Below are positions 5,201 through 8,144 of a DNA stretch of 8,144 nt, in pieces. A program made the position numbers and the translations under genes. This stretch comes from an uncultured cyanobacterium (GTDB lineage: Bacteria; Cyanobacteriota; Vampirovibrionia; Gastranaerophilales; Gastranaerophilaceae): NCBI GenBank assembly GCA_945836835.1, contig CAMAML010000042.1, positions 1 through 8,144 of the forward strand, written 5' to 3'. The notes beneath the pieces were generated by a model. It was not told where the DNA came from. It made no database searches and saw nothing but the letters and a program-made list of their open reading frames with translations. How positions within the stretch are numbered: position 1 is the stretch's first letter; every line of letters begins with the position of its first letter.

Positions 5201-5404
5201 ATGATTAAAAACAGATTATCAATAATTCTTGGCGAACAGAGGATCCGTATTTCTGAATTGGCTCGGATGACGGGGATAAGCCAGAATGCTTTAAACAAAA
5301 TTTATCATAACAAAACAAAGGGTATCGACTTTGACACGCTTAACAAGATTTGCAATGCATTGGGAAGGAATTCGCAGGAAATTTTCGAGTACACTCCGGA
5401 CTAA
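5201..5404 (+). CDS. Small Cro/CI-type (XRE) DNA-binding regulator
   Basis: 67 residues, essentially a single HTH domain. LSIILGEQRIRISELARMTG (6-25) gives helices 1 and 2, ISQNALNKIYHNKTKGID (26-43) the recognition helix and turn, and DTLNKICNALGRNSQEIFEY (45-64) helices 4 and 5. This resembles the YozG-like single-domain XRE proteins. Such proteins bind short palindromes as dimers. It is divergent from the prepilin gene, and an ACAT/ATGT half-site array lies in the 117-bp region between them, so regulation of the prepilin gene and possibly of itself is inferred. No toxin-like partner follows, so an antitoxin role is not supported. The ATG is supported by the extended -10 six bases upstream. 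Confidence 0.88.
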   Translation: MIKNRLSIILGEQRIRISELARMTGISQNALNKIYHNKTKGIDFDTLNKICNALGRNSQEIFEYTPD

Positions 5405-5558
5405 TTTTCTTATGGCGTCATAACCCGCTTTTGTTTATGCTTTTTCCGTTTCTTCGGAACGGTTATTTCCGGTACATATTTTTATTGGACAGCAGCGCCT
5501 TACAAAAGAATTGGGTCGTAACACTACACAAAAGCGGGCTGCGTTCGCCGTTTCACGC
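5405..5558. other. Convergent spacer with hairpins, including diverged repeat copy C; no gene
   Basis: Between the ends of the small XRE gene and the amidase gene. It holds a hairpin CCGTTTC-TTC-GGAACGG (5446-5462, one G-U pair) followed by TTATTT, a weak candidate terminator for the XRE gene. It also holds an 11-bp perfect inverted repeat, CCCGCTTTTGT (5424-5434) with its complement at 5528-5538, the right arm of which leads into copy C. No coding sequence is credible here. Confidence 0.55.
5524..5549. repeat. Diverged copy C of the hairpin repeat
   Basis: Over 26 bp it matches 1992-2017 of copy A at 21 positions. It keeps the ACACAA core and the hairpin layout: GCGGGC (5534-5539), loop TGC, GTTCGC (5543-5548), with two G-U pairs when read as plus-strand RNA. 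The flanking linker is not conserved, so this is a remnant or a distant relative. Confidence 0.45.
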
Positions 5559-6950
5559 TCAAAAGGATCTTTGTTGTGAACGAAAATACTCTTCAAGCCC
5601 GTCCGCTACGGATTTTGCAAGCTGTTTTTGGACTTTTTTATTTAACAGTTTGGCATTATCTTCGGGGTTAACCATATACCCCGCCTCGATTAGCAGGCTG
5701 AGAGCTTGCGTGTTCCTTACGACATAAAAACTCGCCTGAATAAGCCCGTTGTTTTCAAGCGGAAGTTTTGATTGCATATTGTGCAAAATGTATTCCCCCA
5801 AAGGTTTTGCCTCGGGGTAGTAGTAATAAACCCCAAAGCCTCGGCTTTTTTCGGGATCTCCGTTGTCGGGGATTGAGTTGCCGTGTAGGCTTATAAATAC
5901 CGCACTCTCACTGTCGTTTGCAACTTTTACCCGCTCCGCTAAACTCATATCCCTGTCGTCAGACCTTGTCATAACGACTTTTGCACCTTTAGAGTTTAAC
6001 ACCCTCTCAAGTTTTTTTGCGTTTGTGAGGTTCAAATCTTTCTCCTTGTTGCCCAAGCACCCAACCGCCCCGAGTTCAGACCCGCCATGCCCTGCGTCAA
6101 TCGTCACAACAACGTTTTTGAGCGGTTTTTTCGGGTTAATTTTTAAGGGTTTTCGGATTTTTACATGTAAATCTTCCCCGACGTATTCCGCCCCGTAGCC
6201 GACCAAATTCCGACCTCCCGTCGCAAGTTTTGTCGGAAAATCGTAGAAATAAACGTTTTCCGCCTCGCCCGAAACGTTGTAGAGTTTTATCTCCAAACTT
6301 TGGTTTTCGCCTTCTCGAATTTCCCAAGGTATCCTTCGGTTGAGGTGAAAAATGAACGTAAAATAATCATCCCCGTCAATATAGTCGTATCCGTAAAAAT
6401 CCGCAAGAGACGTGCCGTTCGGGGTAATTTCCACCGAGTTTTTGTCGACCCAACCGACCGAGTTTTCGCCCAAAATCACCCGATAAAACCCGTTCTGTTC
6501 CCCGTCCGTAACAAGCAAAGTCCCCGCCTGCAAGTGTGAAACCCTGTTAATCCCTCCGTCAATCGGGGTACTCCTGAGCGGAGTGTTGTCCGCCGAAATT
6601 TTTCCGTATTTTAGATTGTCAAACTCCACAAAACGGTTTTCGACAGCAGAACTTGCCGTCGCTTTTGGGCGTGTGATAACGTATCTCAAAACCTCGTCGT
6701 CCGATTTAAGCTCAAAAATATTCTCCCCCTCGTCTAACTTCACCGACCTTGCAAACCCGCCCGACTTGTCGACCTGAACCTCCGCCCCGTTTATGGTCAA
6801 AGTTTTTTTTACGTCCGCCGAACCCGCAAAAAAAGTTTTTGGGGAATTTATCGTAACGGTTTGAGTTTTGGGGTACACAACGTCGAGTGCAAAACAAGGT
6901 GCAACAGACGCAAAAGTCAAAAAAGCCAACATCGCAAGCGATTTTTTCAT
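5559..6950 (-). CDS. Secreted N-acetylmuramoyl-L-alanine amidase (Amidase_3 family)
   Basis: This zinc enzyme cleaves the amide bond between N-acetylmuramic acid and L-alanine in peptidoglycan, for cell separation or wall remodelling. 463 residues. The signal peptide is MKKS plus a hydrophobic core, with cleavage likely after Ala21 (CFA|LD). A beta-rich Ig-like segment (22-95) and an SH3b-type domain (about 105-177, ending VGWVDKNSVEI) follow, then a beta-rich region (185-275) that could be AMIN-like. The catalytic domain spans 279-457: VVTIDAGHGGSELGAVG (zinc ligand His288), NKEKDLNL (Glu303), VVMTRSDDRDMSLAER, FISLHGNS (His356) and LLIEAGYMVNPED (catalytic Glu422). All expected ligands are present. 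GGGAGGGG sits directly before the ATG, and the gene starts 9 bp after the isocitrate dehydrogenase stop, indicating an operon. Confidence 0.93.
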   Translation of the reverse strand: MKKSLAMLAFLTFASVAPCFALDVVYPKTQTVTINSPKTFFAGSADVKKTLTINGAEVQVDKSGGFARSVKLDEGENIFELKSDDEVLRYVITRPKATASSAVENRFVEFDNLKYGKISADNTPLRSTPIDGGINRVSHLQAGTLLVTDGEQNGFYRVILGENSVGWVDKNSVEITPNGTSLADFYGYDYIDGDDYFTFIFHLNRRIPWEIREGENQSLEIKLYNVSGEAENVYFYDFPTKLATGGRNLVGYGAEYVGEDLHVKIRKPLKINPKKPLKNVVVTIDAGHGGSELGAVGCLGNKEKDLNLTNAKKLERVLNSKGAKVVMTRSDDRDMSLAERVKVANDSESAVFISLHGNSIPDNGDPEKSRGFGVYYYYPEAKPLGEYILHNMQSKLPLENNGLIQASFYVVRNTQALSLLIEAGYMVNPEDNAKLLNKKVQKQLAKSVADGLEEYFRSQQRSF

Positions 6951-6959
6951 TACCCCTCC

Positions 6960-7952
6960 CTAAAGATTTTTGATGATTTCGTCCGTAAATTCGGTTGTCG
7001 AAAGGTTCCCGCCCAAATCCGCCGTCATTTTGCCCGAGTTCAGGGTTTTATGCAACGCCTCCTCAATCCTTGCGGCATAACCGTTTTCCCCGATATACCT
7101 CAACATCTCAACGGCTGACAGCAAAAGTGCCGTCGGGTTCGCCTTGTTTTGTCCTTTAATGTCGGGAGCAGAGCCGTGGACGGGTTCAAACACCGCACAA
7201 TCTTCCCCAATATTTGCCCCCTGAGCAATCCCCAATCCGCCGATTAACCCCGCACAAAGGTCTGACACAATGTCCCCGTACAAGTTCGGCAATACCAAAA
7301 CGTCAAATTGCTTCGGGTTTTGGACAAGTTGCATGCACAAATTGTCAACCAAAATTTCACGTTGATTTATGTTCGGGTAATCCTTTGCAACCTCTCTATA
7401 TGTATCCAAAAATAAACCGTCGGAAAGTTTCATAATGTTTGCTTTTGTCACCACGCAAACTTCGCCCCGATTGTTTTTTACCGCATAATCAAACGCAAAC
7501 CGACAAATCCGCTCGCTTGCTTTTCGAGTAATGATTTTTATGCTTTCCGCCGTATCTTCATCAACCTGCCGTTCAATCCCGGCATACAAATCTTCCGTAT
7601 TTTCACGCACAACAACAATATCAACCCCGTCAAACCGAGTTTTTACGCCCGCCAAATTCTTGCAGGGTCTGAGGTTTGCGAACAAATCCAACGACTTTCT
7701 TAACTGAACGTTCACCGACCGAAACCCTTTTCCGATAGGGGTTGTGACGGGAGCTTTCAGTGCGATTTTATTCTTTTTTATTGAGTTCAAAACCCTCTCG
7801 GGTAAAGGTGTTCCCTCCGCCTCGATAACGTCCGAGCCTGCGGTCTGAACGTCCCAGTCGATTTTTAAACCGCTTGCCTCGATAATTTTTACAACCGCCT
7901 CGGAAATCTCGGGACCAATTCCGTCCCCGTTAATAAGAGTAATCGTTCGCAT
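6960..7952 (-). CDS. icd: NAD-dependent isocitrate dehydrogenase (isocitrate/isopropylmalate dehydrogenase family)
   Basis: It oxidatively decarboxylates isocitrate to 2-oxoglutarate in the cytosol. 330 residues, the short homodimeric type. Visible: NGDGIGPEI (8-16); substrate site SVNVQLRKSLDL with Ser79, Asn81 and Arg85; NLRP with Arg95; VVRENTEDLYAGIE with Arg116 and Tyr123; TKANIMK with Lys170; VDNL with Asp203; NLYGDIVSDL with Asp227 and Asp231. HGSAPDI (259-265) has Asp264 where NADP enzymes carry Lys-Tyr, so NAD is expected. RENTEDLYAG argues for isocitrate over isopropylmalate (which has an E-L-T-G type motif); homoisocitrate is less likely but not excluded. The ATG follows directly on the stop of the upstream gene (TAGATG), with AGGGG eight bases before it. 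Co-transcribed with the amidase; the pairing has no obvious functional meaning. Confidence 0.9.
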   Translation of the reverse strand: MRTITLINGDGIGPEISEAVVKIIEASGLKIDWDVQTAGSDVIEAEGTPLPERVLNSIKKNKIALKAPVTTPIGKGFRSVNVQLRKSLDLFANLRPCKNLAGVKTRFDGVDIVVVRENTEDLYAGIERQVDEDTAESIKIITRKASERICRFAFDYAVKNNRGEVCVVTKANIMKLSDGLFLDTYREVAKDYPNINQREILVDNLCMQLVQNPKQFDVLVLPNLYGDIVSDLCAGLIGGLGIAQGANIGEDCAVFEPVHGSAPDIKGQNKANPTALLLSAVEMLRYIGENGYAARIEEALHKTLNSGKMTADLGGNLSTTEFTDEIIKNL

Positions 7953-8144
7953 CTAATCATCCCCTTTTACAATGTGCAAACTCCGCACAAACTCCTTGTA
8001 AAACCCGCAACGAGTGACAATCAGGCTGTCCTCCAAAAACACGTCCCCCTCAATCAGAGCAGAAATCAAAGGACAATCAAAAGTTTTGACGTAGTTTTCG
8101 CAGGAATTGCAAAGGTCGTCATCCTCTATGAAAATTTTGTCACC
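7953..8144 (-). CDS. C-terminal part of a small cysteine-containing protein, 5' end outside window
   Basis: The minus-strand frame is open from the window edge to a TAG at 7955-7953, giving 63 residues. Four cysteines are visible in the pattern CNSC-x8-C-x21-C (LCNSCENYVKTFDC, then VTRCGFYKEF), which could bind zinc or an iron-sulphur cluster. The rest is acidic and moderately hydrophobic without a membrane segment. I do not recognise the family. Its stop abuts the start codon of the isocitrate dehydrogenase with no gap, so translation is probably coupled and the gene belongs to the same operon. That the frame is coding is supported by this junction and the unbroken frame, but the visible part is short. 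Confidence 0.6.
   Translation of the reverse strand, partial: GDKIFIEDDDLCNSCENYVKTFDCPLISALIEGDVFLEDSLIVTRCGFYKEFVRSLHIVKGDD

Noticed and set aside
5201..5404. Small XRE protein as an antitoxin of a toxin-antitoxin pair
   Set aside because: No short partner gene adjoins it. The next sequence is a repeat-bearing spacer and the convergent amidase gene.
5446..5462. Hairpin after the XRE gene as an intrinsic terminator
   Set aside because: The stem is reasonable, but the following TTATTT is a poor U-run, so it is noted only as a weak candidate in the spacer entry.

Overview
The window reads as chromosomal DNA of a moderately low-GC bacterium. The best lineage clue is the prepilin at 3830-5083. 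Its FTLAEVLITLG N-terminus, the internal FDINGAKGPN segment and the YWSS...ALCLGD C-terminus are the pattern I associate with pilin-like proteins of gut Melainabacteria (Vampirovibrionia/Gastranaerophilales). This placement is an inference; no rRNA or other phylogenetic marker is present.

Layout, left to right. The 3' end of a Cro/CI-type regulator (1-234, +) runs convergently into a two-gene minus-strand operon: folK (1856-1350) and a BaiN/YhiN-type flavoprotein (1372-224). These two overlap by 23 bp and are driven by a near-consensus sigma70-type promoter placed so that the folK mRNA should be leaderless. A spacer (1899-2057) carries one copy (A) of a hairpin repeat. Next come an unrecognised multi-span membrane protein with an internal duplication and a C9 tract (3047-2058, -) and, divergently and only 16 bp away, a PnuC-type transporter (3064-3774, +). 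A large prepilin-like protein (5083-3830, -) faces pnuC. It is divergent from a 67-residue XRE regulator (5201-5404, +), and an array of four ACAT/ATGT half-sites lies between them. The right third is a minus-strand operon: a cysteine-containing protein cut by the window edge (8144-7953), NAD-type isocitrate dehydrogenase (7952-6960) and a secreted N-acetylmuramoyl-L-alanine amidase (6950-5559).

The most unusual feature is a small modular repeat. Copies A (1967-2037) and B (4933-5080) share a perfect 36-bp block. Each is built from a conserved linker of about 22 bp plus a 6-bp-stem/3-nt-loop hairpin. Copy B has two 35-bp units in tandem. The stems differ in sequence between units but remain paired, which indicates selection on structure. 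Copy B lies between a strong Shine-Dalgarno sequence and the canonical 9-residue prepilin leader, is open in frame, and is flanked by a direct ACATG. Removing it on paper restores a normal RBS-ATG-leader arrangement. It therefore looks like an ORF-preserving insertion, comparable in concept to Rickettsia palindromic elements. A diverged hairpin (copy C, 5524-5549) lies downstream of the small regulator.

Other points are a recurring TACAAT-6 nt-ATG layout (folK and the small XRE gene) suggesting leaderless mRNAs, and an A-poor, GC-rich segment at the prepilin C-terminus that could be a variable region. The metabolic genes (folate synthesis, nicotinamide riboside uptake, the TCA step, cell-wall hydrolysis) are ordinary housekeeping functions and do not form a common pathway.
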